NCBI RefSeq assembly: GCF_016865585.1
Contig: NZ_JAESND010000004.1
Coordinates: forward strand, 1-64,000
Source of the DNA: Jeongeupia naejangsanensis
Lineage (GTDB): Bacteria; Pseudomonadota; Gammaproteobacteria; Burkholderiales; Chitinibacteraceae
Direction: 5' to 3'
DNA length: 64,000 nt
Notes under the pieces: generated by a model
Database searches by the model: none
What the model saw: only the letters and a program-made list of their open reading frames with translations
Told to the model about the DNA's origin: nothing
Program-made: the position numbers and the translations under genes
In this document: positions 55,458 to 64,000 of the stretch, piece by piece
Position numbering within the stretch: the stretch's first letter is position 1
Layout of the letters: every line of letters begins with the position of its first letter

Positions 55458-56678
55458 TCAGCTTTCAGGCGTGGTTTTGGAACGGCCAGCCGTGGTTGTA
55501 TCGACAGTAGTTGCGGCTGGTGTGGGCCAGACGACTACATCGTCCAGCAGGTAGATCTGGCACGGCTTTCTAGCGGCCGATTGGCACATCTTCAGCGCGT
55601 AGTACTGCGCTGCGCCAGCATCGTTGTATCCCGTCAGGTAGGCAAAGCCGGGGCCATCGGGATTGAAGGCGAAGACACGAGGGGACGATTGCTCGGTAAT
55701 CACCTTGCGGTATTCGGCCCGGGCTTCATCACTGATGTGCTTGGGCAGCGCATCGACATTGGCCATTTCGGCGTAGCCGCTGGGCTTGGGTGTGGGCGGA
55801 TCTACGTATTGCGGATTGATCACCATGGTCGGCAAGCCGTGCGCTTTGAGGAAGGGCTCGGCCTTGGGCCACCAGATTTTCTCGAAGCCTTCGTGCGTGC
55901 CAAACATCAGGTGAGCATTCTGGCGGAAGGCCGGAAAGCTCACCAGCTCAGCTTTGCCGCCGGCTTCGGTATAGCGGGTAAAAAACGACTGCGCGATCCG
56001 GGGGGGAAACAGTGAATCGTTCTCGCCATAGAACCAGAGCGAGTCGACCTTGGCGTCCTTGCCCAGTGCCTCGAATGCCTTGTTGATCGAAGGCTCCCAA
56101 GTGCAGCCAGGCCAATCCTTGCTGTAGTACAACCCGCCGGCAAAGTTCAGTACGGCCTTCATGCCGGGAATATCCCGCTCGGCCAATGCCAGGCTGGTAA
56201 ATCCGCCGTGCGACTGTCCCATGACAAGGATGTGGCTACCGTCGACATCGGGTCGTTCGCGGAGCAGCTCGATGACCTTTGCAACATCGTCGGCCTGATT
56301 GCGGGCGTCCTGCGCCAGATTGCAGCCTTCGAAGCGGTATTCCCCGCCAGATTTGCCGAAACTGCGGCGCATCGGTAGCGCGACGATATAACCGCGCTTG
56401 AGCAATTCCTGCGTCATTACCGTGTAGCGCTGGCGATCCTGATAGAAGGTCTGGCCGGAATTCTTGCCATGGTTGATGACAGCCAACGGAAACGGTCCCG
56501 CGCCGTCGGGTTTGAACAGGGTGGTTTCAAGGTCGAAGCCGAAAATGCCCGGCTTGACCGGCAGCATCAGTACCTGCTCGTTCAGGTCCTTGCGCAGGGG
56601 CGGGCCGTCGTCGTCGGCGGCATAGGCGGTGATACAGCCGAACAGCAGCAGGAGGGCAAAGAAGCGGGTGGGGAGCAT
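55458..56678 (-). CDS. exported alpha/beta hydrolase (dienelactone-hydrolase-like)
   Basis: 406 residues: a signal peptide ([15 protein letters not shown]), then [40 protein letters not shown], and the nucleophile elbow [28 protein letters not shown] carries a possible catalytic His. A C-terminal extra beta part (about 320-406) is unusual and may be a ligand-binding addition. Substrate unknown. The ATG at 56678 follows the only plausible signal peptide. Confidence 0.85.
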   Translation of the reverse strand: MLPTRFFALLLLFGCITAYAADDDGPPLRKDLNEQVLMLPVKPGIFGFDLETTLFKPDGAGPFPLAVINHGKNSGQTFYQDRQRYTVMTQELLKRGYIVALPMRRSFGKSGGEYRFEGCNLAQDARNQADDVAKVIELLRERPDVDGSHILVMGQSHGGFTSLALAERDIPGMKAVLNFAGGLYYSKDWPGCTWEPSINKAFEALGKDAKVDSLWFYGENDSLFPPRIAQSFFTRYTEAGGKAELVSFPAFRQNAHLMFGTHEGFEKIWWPKAEPFLKAHGLPTMVINPQYVDPPTPKPSGYAEMANVDALPKHISDEARAEYRKVITEQSSPRVFAFNPDGPGFAYLTGYNDAGAAQYYALKMCQSAARKPCQIYLLDDVVVWPTPAATTVDTTTAGRSKTTPES

Positions 56679-56903
56679 GCAACATTCCGGTGGACGCGTC
56701 GGAGGTCGATTGTAGGGGCAACGCGATCGTGCGGCATCGAATTTTTCTCCAGTAGAAAGCGGCTGGAAATGATCGGTAATAATTATTGCTATAACCAACC
56801 ATTTGTCTTGGGCGGCCGCCACGCCCGCGCAAATCCGCTATAGCGGAATCAGGTGCCGCCTTTCACTCGCATTGTCCGGCGCTGCCCGACCAAGGAGTCC
56901 ACC

Positions 56904-57302
56904 ATGGCCCCGCAACGCTTGATCCTGCTGGTTCTGTTCGCCGCCCCCGCTGCATGGTCGGCGACGCTTGAAACCCGCGTTCCGGAGGCCGTCGATTGCC
57001 TGCAGCCGGCGCGTGCCGAAGCCTCCCCACTTGATGATCCGCTGTACCGCAACGTCTGCTCGAAGCCGGTCCGCATGCTGGGCTGTGCCTTGCCGGGGGC
57101 GAGCAACGTCAACTGGCCGTGCAGTCGGGTCGAGGATCTCGGCCCGGGTACCGAGGCGCAGGAGCGGACGGTGCCGCCGCACCAGTCGGTGCAGCTGTAT
57201 CGCGGCTGGACCTATGCGGTGTGCCCGGCCGACGCCAGCCTGTCCGGCCGTTTCGATGGTGCTGAACTGACCTACCGCTGCGTGCGGACGTCGTCGCGCT
57301 GA
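56904..57302 (+). CDS. exported hypothetical protein (132 aa)
   Basis: The signal peptide (LILLVLFAAPAAWSA) starts at ATG 56904 with AAGGAG 8 nt upstream. The mature part has six Cys, presumably disulfide-bonded. No family recognised. Terminator follows. Confidence 0.7.
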   Translation: MAPQRLILLVLFAAPAAWSATLETRVPEAVDCLQPARAEASPLDDPLYRNVCSKPVRMLGCALPGASNVNWPCSRVEDLGPGTEAQERTVPPHQSVQLYRGWTYAVCPADASLSGRFDGAELTYRCVRTSSR

Positions 57303-57324
57303 GGCCGGGGGCTGGCCGGACATG

Positions 57325-57357
57325 AAAAAACCGCCGGGCGTACCGGCGGTTTTTTTG
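57325..57357. terminator. bidirectional terminator
   Basis: AAAAAACCGCCGG (GCGTA) CCGGCGGTTTTTTT between the small exported protein gene and the convergent cstA-like gene. Confidence 0.9.
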
Positions 57358-57371
57358 CGGGGAAGAGGGAA

Positions 57372-59171
57372 TCAGGCTTGCGCCAGCTTCAGCCGCGCTG
57401 CCGGGGAGAGCCCCAGCATTTCCTTCCACTTGATCAGTGCCGAGACCAGGATCACCGCGCCCAGCGCCATCATCACGATCGAGATGATGCCGTTGAAGAT
57501 GTTGTAGCCCTTGGCGGCGGCGTTGAAGTAGACGTTGTCGATCATCCAGTAGCCGGCGTAGTTCACCGTGACGAACAGATAGGCCAGCGGGATCAGGCAG
57601 GTCAGCATGTAGACGCGCTTTTCGGCGATGCGCAGGATCACGGTGGCGCCGATGATCAGGCCGACCGACGCCATCAGCTGGTTCGACACGCCGAACAGCG
57701 CCCACACCGAGTTGATGTCGCCCGAGTTCAGCAGATAGCCCCAGGCAATGCAGGCGAGGATGCTGGTGCCGATCGCGCCGGGCATCCAGTCGGTGCGCTT
57801 CAGCGGCGCCCACAGATCGCCGAGGAAATCCTGCAGCAGGTAGCGCGACACGCGGGTGCCCGAGTCGATGGCGGTGAGGATGAAGACGGCTTCGAACATC
57901 ACCATGAACTGGAAGAAGTACGACGCCAGCGACGAGAACCACGGGATCTTGGTGAAGATGTCCGCCATGCCGACGGCCAGCGTTACCGCGCCGCCGGTGC
58001 GGCCCTGCAGGTCGAGGCCGATGGACTGGCTCAGCGCCGGCAGGTGGATCACGTCCATGCCGAGGGTCTTGAAGACTTCCGGGGTCGAGTTGATCGCGAA
58101 GTAGTCGGCCGGGTGCAGCGCGGTGGCGGCAACGAGGGCCATCACGCCGACCAGGCATTCGGCCAGCATCGCGCCGAAACCGACCGGCAGGATGTCGCTC
58201 CACTTGTCGATCTGCTTGGGCGTGGTACCCGAGCCGATGAAGGCGTGGAAGCCCGAGATCGCGCCGCAGGCGATGGTGATCGAGATGAACGGCCAGACCG
58301 GGCCGGCCAGCACCGGGCCGCCGCCGTGGATGAAGTCGGTGACCGCCGGGAACTGGATCTGCGGGTTGATGAACACCACGCCGACGATCAGCAGGCCGAA
58401 CACGCCGATCTTCATGAAGCTCGACAGCGCGGCACGCGGCGTCAGCAGCATCCACACCGGCAGTGCGGTGGCGAAGAAGGCGTAGATCGGCAGGATCAGC
58501 GACACGGTCTTGGCGTTCAGCGACAGCCATTCACCGACCATCGTGTGCTGGATGTAGGGGCCGGCGAACACGCAGGCCATGATCGCGACGATGCCGACAT
58601 AGCTGGCGTTCTTCATGCTGCCGGTCATCTTTTCCCACAGGCCGACACAGATCGCGATCGGGATCGTCATGAACACGGCGAACGCGCCCCACGGGTTGCG
58701 TTCGAGCGCATGCACCACGACCATCGACAGCCCGGCCATGGTGATGGTGATGATGAACAGCATCGCCAGACCGGTGCACCAGCCCGCCACCGGACCGAGC
58801 TCGGTCTTGGCGACTTCGGACAGCGACTTGCCGCGGTGCTTCATCGACGCGAACAGCACCACGGTGTCATGCACCGCGCCGCCGATCACACAGCCGATCA
58901 GCAGCCACAAAAAGCTCGGCAGATAGCCGTACTGCGCGGCCAGCACCGGGCCGACCAGCGGGCCTGCGGCGGCGATGGCGGCGAAGTGGCCGCCGAAGGC
59001 CACCCACTTGTTGGTCGGCAGGTAATCCTTGCCGTCCTTGAGCTCGTGGGCGGGGGTGATTTTTGTATCATCGGCTCGCAACACCTTGCGGACGAAAAAC
59101 ACCCCGTACAGGCGGTAGCAGATCATCAGGATGCAAATGGTGGCGATCACGAACGTCAGGGCGTGATCCAT
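57372..59171 (-). CDS. CstA/BtsT-family carbon starvation / pyruvate transporter
   Basis: A polytopic membrane protein of about 599 residues with many helices (LTFVIATICILMICYRLYGV, FGGHFAAIAAAGPLVGPVLA, FSSLASYFFQFMVMFEAVFI). CstA-family proteins take up peptides or pyruvate. It is shorter than E. coli CstA/BtsT (about 700 aa), as in many betaproteobacteria. Directly upstream lies a BtsSR-like two-component system, whose E. coli form induces btsT in response to pyruvate, so a pyruvate role is suggested by context. Confidence 0.92.
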   Translation of the reverse strand: MDHALTFVIATICILMICYRLYGVFFVRKVLRADDTKITPAHELKDGKDYLPTNKWVAFGGHFAAIAAAGPLVGPVLAAQYGYLPSFLWLLIGCVIGGAVHDTVVLFASMKHRGKSLSEVAKTELGPVAGWCTGLAMLFIITITMAGLSMVVVHALERNPWGAFAVFMTIPIAICVGLWEKMTGSMKNASYVGIVAIMACVFAGPYIQHTMVGEWLSLNAKTVSLILPIYAFFATALPVWMLLTPRAALSSFMKIGVFGLLIVGVVFINPQIQFPAVTDFIHGGGPVLAGPVWPFISITIACGAISGFHAFIGSGTTPKQIDKWSDILPVGFGAMLAECLVGVMALVAATALHPADYFAINSTPEVFKTLGMDVIHLPALSQSIGLDLQGRTGGAVTLAVGMADIFTKIPWFSSLASYFFQFMVMFEAVFILTAIDSGTRVSRYLLQDFLGDLWAPLKRTDWMPGAIGTSILACIAWGYLLNSGDINSVWALFGVSNQLMASVGLIIGATVILRIAEKRVYMLTCLIPLAYLFVTVNYAGYWMIDNVYFNAAAKGYNIFNGIISIVMMALGAVILVSALIKWKEMLGLSPAARLKLAQA

Positions 59172-59332
59172 GGCGGCACTCCGGTGGGTGAAATGGAATG
59201 CCGCCATCTTGTGCGCGTGGCTTGATCGAAAGGTGGCCGGATCGGGTCAGCGGTTGCCGGCGGATGCGAGCGGTGCCAAACCCGGGGGGAGCGGTTGGCG
59301 CTTTGTTCCCCGTCTAGGTGCGCTGGCGGGCG

Positions 59333-60052
59333 TCAGATGATGCCGAGCGCATCCTTCACCGTACGCAGGAAGCGCCGGCTCACCGGTACCGTCAGCCCGC
59401 CTACGGTGTGGATGTCGGCGGCGCCGTTGTCGCCGAAGCGGATCTCGGCGATGCGCGCCGGGTTGACGAGGTGCTGGCGGTGGCAGCGCAGCAGCGGCGT
59501 CTTGTCCTCCAGCGTTTTCAGCGTCAGCTCGGTGAAGTGCTCGTTGCCGTCGGCGTCGACCAGATAGACGCCGCTGAGGCGGGACAGCGCGTATTCGACC
59601 GCATCGACCTTTAGCAAATAGACACGGTTGTGGCCGTAGCACGGCAGCTGCGTCAGCGGCGCGTTGCCGCCGATCGCATCGATCTGCTGCGGTGCACGTT
59701 CCTTCCTGAGTCGCGCGAGCGTCTTGGCCAGCCGCGCCGGTTCGACCGGTTTGAGCAGGTAATCAAACGCGTGTTCCTCGAAGGCCTGCACGGCAAATTC
59801 GTCGAAGGCGGTGACGAAAACGATGTGCGGCATCCGTTCCGGATCAAGCATCGCCAGCAGTTGCAGGCCGGAAATCTGCGGCATCTGGATGTCGAGGAAC
59901 ACCACGTCCGGATGCAGCCGGTTGATCGCGGCAATGGCTTCGATGGCGTTACCGGCCTGGCCGATGATCTGCAGGTCGGCCTCGGGCGCCAGCAGTTCGG
60001 CGAGTTCGTCGCGGGCCAGCGGTTCGTCGTCGACGATGAGGATCCTGATCAT
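59333..60052 (-). CDS. btsR: LytTR response regulator (BtsR-like)
   Basis: 239 residues: receiver domain with phosphoacceptor Asp in DVVFLDIQMPQISG and Lys in FDYLLKPVEPARLAK, and a C-terminal LytTR DNA-binding domain (RCHRQHLVNPARIAEI). Its start overlaps the histidine kinase stop by 4 bp (ATGA). Target is probably the adjacent cstA-like gene. Gene symbol based on family and context. Confidence 0.9.
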   Translation of the reverse strand: MIRILIVDDEPLARDELAELLAPEADLQIIGQAGNAIEAIAAINRLHPDVVFLDIQMPQISGLQLLAMLDPERMPHIVFVTAFDEFAVQAFEEHAFDYLLKPVEPARLAKTLARLRKERAPQQIDAIGGNAPLTQLPCYGHNRVYLLKVDAVEYALSRLSGVYLVDADGNEHFTELTLKTLEDKTPLLRCHRQHLVNPARIAEIRFGDNGAADIHTVGGLTVPVSRRFLRTVKDALGII

Positions 60053-61752
60053 GTTGTGTGCTCCGGCTGTGTCGCCAGCGGCAGTTGCAGGATGACGCGG
60101 GTGGCGACGTCGGGTTCGCACTCGACGCGCACGCCGAAGCGCGTGCCGTCGCGGACCTTGATGCGCCGGTCGACCAGATTCATGCCGAGGCCGTCGCCCC
60201 CCGGCTTGGGGTGGTACAGCCCGGCATTGTCTTCGACCACCAGGCTCAGCACGTCGCCGTCGGCATGCGCATGGATGCGGATCCGCCCGGCACCGAGCAG
60301 TTGCGACGTGCCGTGCTTGATCGCGTTCTCGACGATCGGTTGCAGCGAGAACGCCGGCAGCTGCACACCGAGAAAGCGCTCGGGCAGGTCGATTGCGACG
60401 TCGAGCCGGCCGGCAAAGCGCGCCAGTTCGATCTGCAGATAGGCGTTCACGTGTTCGAGTTCGTCGGCCAGCGTCACCACGTCGCTCGGGCGCTTGAGGT
60501 TCTTGCGGAAGAAGGTCGACAGGTACTGGATCAGCCGGCGCGCGTGGTCGGGGTCGCGGCGGATCACCGCGCTGATCGTGTTCAGCGCGTTGAAGAGGAA
60601 GTGCGGGTTCACCTGCGCGTGCAGCAGCTTGATCTCGGACTGCGCCAGCAGCTGCTGCTGCGCATCGACGCGGCCGGCGAGGATCTGCCGCGAGAGCAGC
60701 TTGGCGATGCCTTCGCCGAGCGTGCGGTTGAGTCGCGAGAACAGCTTGCGCTTGGGCTCGTACAGCTTGATCGTGCCGACGACGCGGTCGCCTTCGCCCT
60801 GCAGCGGAATCACCAGCGTCGAACCGAGCGGGCAGCCGGGCCGGATCGAGCAGCGGTAGGGCATGGCGTTACCGTCGGCGAACACGACCTCGTTGCGGGC
60901 GATGGCCTCGAAGGTATAGGCCGAGGTGATCGGCGTGCCGGGCAGATGGTGATCGTCGCCGATGCCGATGAAGGCCAGCAGCTTGTCGCGATCGGTGATC
61001 GCCACCGCACCGACGCCGGTTTCCTCGTAGATGATGCGCGCGACCTTGGTGCTGTTTTCCTGGTTGAAACCGTCGCGCAGCGCGCCTTCGGCACGGGCGG
61101 CGATTTTCAGCGCGCGCGACGAGAACGCGGTCGAATACTTTTCGAACATTGCCCGCCGGTCGAGCAGGATGCGCATGAACATCGCGCTGCCAATGGTGTT
61201 GCTGACCAGCATCGGCAGCGCGATGTGTTCGACCAGCTGCGCCGCCATCGCGAACGGCCGGGCGACGGCGAGGATGATCAGCATCTGCATCACCTCGGCG
61301 AACAGCGCGACGCCGCCGACCAGCCACGGCGTGAACAGGATGTCGACGCGGCCGCGACGGATCAGCCAGCGGTGGACCAGACCGCCGATCAGCCCTTCGG
61401 TGACGGTCGAGATCATGCAGGCGGTCGCCGTCGGCCCGCCGAGCGAATAGCGGTGCAGCCCGCCGGTGAAACCGACTGCCAGCCCTACCGATGGCCCGCC
61501 GAGCAGGCCGCCCAGCACCGCGCCGATCGCCCGGGTGTTGGCGATCGAATCGTCGATGTGCAGGCCGAAATAGGTGCCGAGGATGCAGAAGGTCGAAAAG
61601 ACCAGATAGCACGCCAGCTTGTGCGGCAGGCGGATCGTCACCTGCATCAGCGGAATGAACAGCGGCGTTTTCGACAGCAGATACGCGATCACGAGGTAAA
61701 CGCACATCTGCTGCAACAGCAGCAGCACGAGATTGAACTGGTCGAAGATCAT
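60049..61752 (-). CDS. btsS: LytS-type sensor histidine kinase (BtsS-like)
   Basis: 567 residues: N-terminal 5TM-5TMR_LYT sensor (FTGGLHRYSLGGPTATAC), a GAF-like middle part, His-kinase core with the phosphoacceptor His in LLHAQVNPHFLFNALNTIS, and a HATPase domain with IVENAIKHG and GGDGLGMNLVDRR. Of the LytS/BtsS type; E. coli BtsS senses extracellular pyruvate. Cotranscribed with the LytTR regulator. Confidence 0.92.
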   Translation of the reverse strand: MIFDQFNLVLLLLQQMCVYLVIAYLLSKTPLFIPLMQVTIRLPHKLACYLVFSTFCILGTYFGLHIDDSIANTRAIGAVLGGLLGGPSVGLAVGFTGGLHRYSLGGPTATACMISTVTEGLIGGLVHRWLIRRGRVDILFTPWLVGGVALFAEVMQMLIILAVARPFAMAAQLVEHIALPMLVSNTIGSAMFMRILLDRRAMFEKYSTAFSSRALKIAARAEGALRDGFNQENSTKVARIIYEETGVGAVAITDRDKLLAFIGIGDDHHLPGTPITSAYTFEAIARNEVVFADGNAMPYRCSIRPGCPLGSTLVIPLQGEGDRVVGTIKLYEPKRKLFSRLNRTLGEGIAKLLSRQILAGRVDAQQQLLAQSEIKLLHAQVNPHFLFNALNTISAVIRRDPDHARRLIQYLSTFFRKNLKRPSDVVTLADELEHVNAYLQIELARFAGRLDVAIDLPERFLGVQLPAFSLQPIVENAIKHGTSQLLGAGRIRIHAHADGDVLSLVVEDNAGLYHPKPGGDGLGMNLVDRRIKVRDGTRFGVRVECEPDVATRVILQLPLATQPEHTT

Positions 61753-62416
61753 GCCGGGACTTCCTGACGGCATCGCCGAACGATGCATTTCTTACCGATT
61801 GTCGTCGGCATGGTGGGGTTTTGCAGCTTTTCCGGTCGTGCGGCAGCCCCTTTTCGGGGCGCGCGGGCAAGCGGTGCACCGCAATGCGTGCGGCGGCGGA
61901 TTCTAGCGCTGGCGCACCTTTGCCGTGTAGTGCGTTGCGGGAAACTTCATGTTTCCCTGATGCCGGACAAGGGTTTCGTGCAAAAAAGTATCGGTATCGA
62001 CCGGTTTTTGTGGTTGTCCGCATGTAGTCGAAAAAATTATGTTTCAGCTGCGCGCTGCCCGGAAGGCTAGGGGACGCGGCAAGCAGGGCACCGTTTCGGG
62101 GCGAAGACCCCGGGCGCGGGCAGAACGGGCCGGACTGGATACGACACACGGAGCAAGCGATGACGACATTGGTTCTGCGCCCGGCCGGGTGCTGCGCGGA
62201 CGGGCTGGATGCCGCCGCCGCGCACCGGCTAGGGGGAAAACCGGATTGGCGCTGCGGCGGGCCCGTGGTTTATGGAAGGTTGCGCCCGTTTGTCATGTCC
62301 ACCATGGCCGAACGGGGGTGATGCCGATGCGCCCCCATGCACCGTCATCCGTTTTCCGTCAGTTTGCAGTGGGTCGTGCCGCAGGTGCCGCCGGCTGCGG
62401 GGAAAGGAGCAGCACC
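61753..62416. other. long intergenic region between divergent btsS and araC-type genes
   Basis: No family-bearing ORF; frames at 61783-62070 and across 62039-62416 lack signals. It has an AT-richer part around 61975-62045. It must hold the divergent promoters of the kinase operon and the AraC regulator; no clear operator repeat was recognised. Confidence 0.5.
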
Positions 62417-63298
62417 ATGACCCCAGACCTTGAAGTTGTCGAACTGCAGGGCAATGAATCGTTCCGTGTCTGGTACCACGGCTACCCGTTCCGTACCGTG
62501 CGCTGGCACTACCACCCGGAGTACGAGATCCAGCTGATCGCCGAAACCAGCGGCAAGTACTTCGTCGGCGATTTCATCGGCGATTTCGCCCCGGGCAATC
62601 TGGTGATGACCGGGCCGAACCTGCCGCACAACTGGGTCAGCGAACTGCCCGAGGGTCAGACCGTCGAGCGCCGCGGCCTGATCGTGCAGTTTCCGGCCGA
62701 GTACATCAGCAACGGCATCGCCGCGTTTCCGGAGCTGGCCCACACGCAGAAGCTGCTGGCCGAATCGCAGCGCGGGCTGGTGTTCTGCGAACACACCGCC
62801 GCCGCGGCCAAACCGATTTTCGAGGAGCTGCTCGACGCGCAGGGCTGCCGCCGCATCGTGCTGTTCCTGTCGCTGCTCGACCTGCTGGCGCGGTGCGAAC
62901 ACCGCCAGCCGCTGGCCAGTGCCGGCTACCGGGCAGACCCCGAGCACTACATGTCGTCGACGATCAACCAGGTGCTGTCCTACATCGGCGAGAACCTCGC
63001 CAGCGATCTGCCCGAAGCCGATCTGGCCGAACTGGCCGGGCAGAGCGTCAGCGCGTTCTCGCGCTACTTCCGCAAGCACACCGGCATGTCGGTCGTGCAG
63101 TGCATCAACCGGATGCGGATCAACCGGGCGTGCGAACTGCTGGCGAGCAGCGAGTTCACCGTCACCGAGATCTGCTTCCTCGTCGGCTTCAACAACGTGT
63201 CCAACTTCAACCGGCACTTCCTGGCGCAGAAGAGCATGTCGCCGTCGAAGTTCCGAAGTTGCCAGCAACTGAACGCCGCCTGCCTCAGCGCCGCCTGA
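62417..63298 (+). CDS. AraC-family transcriptional regulator
   Basis: 293 residues. N-terminal cupin sensor (WHYHPEYEIQLIAETSGKYF, VMTGPNLPHNWVS); C-terminal AraC HTH pair (LAELAGQSVSAFSRYFRKHT and VTEICFLVGFNNVSNFNRHF). ATG 62417 has AAAGGAG 7 nt upstream; a long frame extension has no ribosome site. It lies 71 bp before a xylulokinase gene, so it probably controls a pentose or polyol utilisation operon that extends beyond the window. Confidence 0.92.
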   Translation: MTPDLEVVELQGNESFRVWYHGYPFRTVRWHYHPEYEIQLIAETSGKYFVGDFIGDFAPGNLVMTGPNLPHNWVSELPEGQTVERRGLIVQFPAEYISNGIAAFPELAHTQKLLAESQRGLVFCEHTAAAAKPIFEELLDAQGCRRIVLFLSLLDLLARCEHRQPLASAGYRADPEHYMSSTINQVLSYIGENLASDLPEADLAELAGQSVSAFSRYFRKHTGMSVVQCINRMRINRACELLASSEFTVTEICFLVGFNNVSNFNRHFLAQKSMSPSKFRSCQQLNAACLSAA

Positions 63299-63369
63299 CC
63301 GGCCGCTGAAATCCGAACCGAACAACCGATCCTGCGCGAAAAAACGCGCCGGGAGGGGAGCGCTACATC

Positions 63370-64000
63370 GTGACATTCCTTGGGCTAGACCTCGGCACTT
63401 CCGAAGTGAAGGCCATGCTGGTCGACGACGAACAGAAGCTGCTGGCGAGCGATGCCGTCCGGCTCGCCATTGCCAGCCCGCAACCGCTGTGGTCCGAGCA
63501 GAGCCCGGACGAGTGGTGGCACGCCACGCTCAAAGCGATCGACCGGGTGCGCAGCGCCGCGCCCGAGGCGTTCGCCGCCTTGCGCGGCATCGGCCTTTCG
63601 GGGCAGATGCACGGCGCGGTGCTGCTCGACAAGCACCAGCGCGTGCTGCGCCCGGCCATCCTGTGGAACGACACCCGCGCCCACGCCGAGTGCATCGAAC
63701 TCGAAGCGTTGGTGCCACAGTCGCGGCAGATCACCGGCAACCTGGCGATGCCCGGTTTCACCGCGCCCAAGCTGCTGTGGCTGCAGAAGTACGAGCCGGC
63801 GATCCGCGCCCGCGTCGACAAGGTGCTGCTGCCCAAGGACTACATCGCCTTCCGGCTGACCGGCGAATTCGTCTCGGAGATGTCCGACGCCGCCGGCACG
63901 CTGTGGCTCGACGTGGCCGGCCGTGACTGGTCCGACCGGATGCTGAACGCCACCGGGCTGGACCGCGCCAGCATGCCGCGGCTGGTCGAAGGTTCGCAGG
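63370..64000 (+). CDS. xylB: xylulokinase (truncated by window end)
   Basis: A GTG start with GGGAGGGGAG upstream. FGGY-kinase N-terminal domain: FLGLDLGTSEVKAMLVDD, LRGIGLSGQMHGAVLLD, ILWNDTRAHAEC, and LPKDYIAFRLTGEF with TLWLDVAGRDWSD. The segments match XylB, which phosphorylates D-xylulose to D-xylulose-5-phosphate, better than glycerol kinase. Only about 210 residues are in the window. Confidence 0.92.
   Translation, partial: MTFLGLDLGTSEVKAMLVDDEQKLLASDAVRLAIASPQPLWSEQSPDEWWHATLKAIDRVRSAAPEAFAALRGIGLSGQMHGAVLLDKHQRVLRPAILWNDTRAHAECIELEALVPQSRQITGNLAMPGFTAPKLLWLQKYEPAIRARVDKVLLPKDYIAFRLTGEFVSEMSDAAGTLWLDVAGRDWSDRMLNATGLDRASMPRLVEGSQ

Noticed and set aside
57378-61767. Two plus-strand frames of 615 and 569 aa opposite the cstA-like and btsS-like genes
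   Set aside because: They have Asp/Gln/His/Arg-rich composition without domains, and the opposite strand carries clear family motifs.
61783-62070. 95-aa plus-strand frame in the btsS-araC intergenic region
   Set aside because: No ribosome site, no recognisable domain, and an odd Cys/Arg-rich composition.

Overview
This window is a high-GC bacterial chromosome segment. Gene content and order point to a betaproteobacterium, probably in the Neisseriales (Chitinibacteraceae/Chromobacteriaceae-like). The main supports are an iscR-iscS-iscU-iscA-hscB-hscA-fdx-ybaK-iscX cluster, the rsmI-lpoA-yraN-diaA-dolP block, prmB, and tesA next to ybbA-ybbP. Genus-level assignment is inference.

Region 1 (1 to about 17.32 kb) is an integrated mobile element at the 3' end of a tRNA-Leu(CAA) gene (17320-17403, minus). 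Its right end carries a P4-type tyrosine integrase (15844-17157, minus). Its left part (1-2524, minus) is a compact P4-satellite-like operon with overlapping genes: HTH regulator, AlpA-like activator, a small ORF, an Ash/Icd-like protein, two hypothetical ORFs and a P4-type primase cut by the window edge. Between these modules, on the opposite strand, lies an integron gene-cassette array (about 3866-15371). It has 21 ORF-bearing cassettes separated by 20 recognisable attC sites plus two degenerate ones. No integron integrase gene is visible, so within this window it is a cluster of attC sites lacking an integrase. Most cassette proteins are unrecognised. Exceptions are a TIR-domain protein, a PD-(D/E)XK-like protein, an exported ankyrin protein and a Cys/His-cluster protein. 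The array sits beside int, where P4-like satellites are known to carry anti-phage cargo, so an integron-built defence locus is a reasonable hypothesis.

Region 2 (17.4-32.3 kb) is core chromosome: rsmI diverging from lpoA-yraN-diaA-dolP and a second BON paralogue; tesA diverging from the ybbA-ybbP ABC exporter; small enzymes (VOC, NTF2-like); a GH25 muramidase-like protein; endonuclease I; GMP reductase; and a DUF2950-DUF3300 pair.

Region 3 (32.3-44.2 kb) holds recQ, argS, a run of small accessory enzymes (SRPBCC, APH-like kinase, a frameshifted GNAT, VOC, GNAT), ybjQ, prmB, rhlE, a thioesterase, DUF2322, an EF-hand protein and a degenerate HD-GYP protein.

Region 4 (44.2-51.3 kb) is the Fe-S assembly operon on the minus strand. 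It is led by iscR with a near-consensus IscR type-1 operator in its promoter, and cysE follows upstream. Region 5 (51.4-64 kb) holds pgm, an isolated AT-rich membrane-protein gene between two near-identical terminators, argJ, an alpha/beta hydrolase, a CstA/BtsT-family transporter with a BtsS/BtsR-like LytTR two-component system, and an AraC regulator followed by a xylulokinase that runs off the window.
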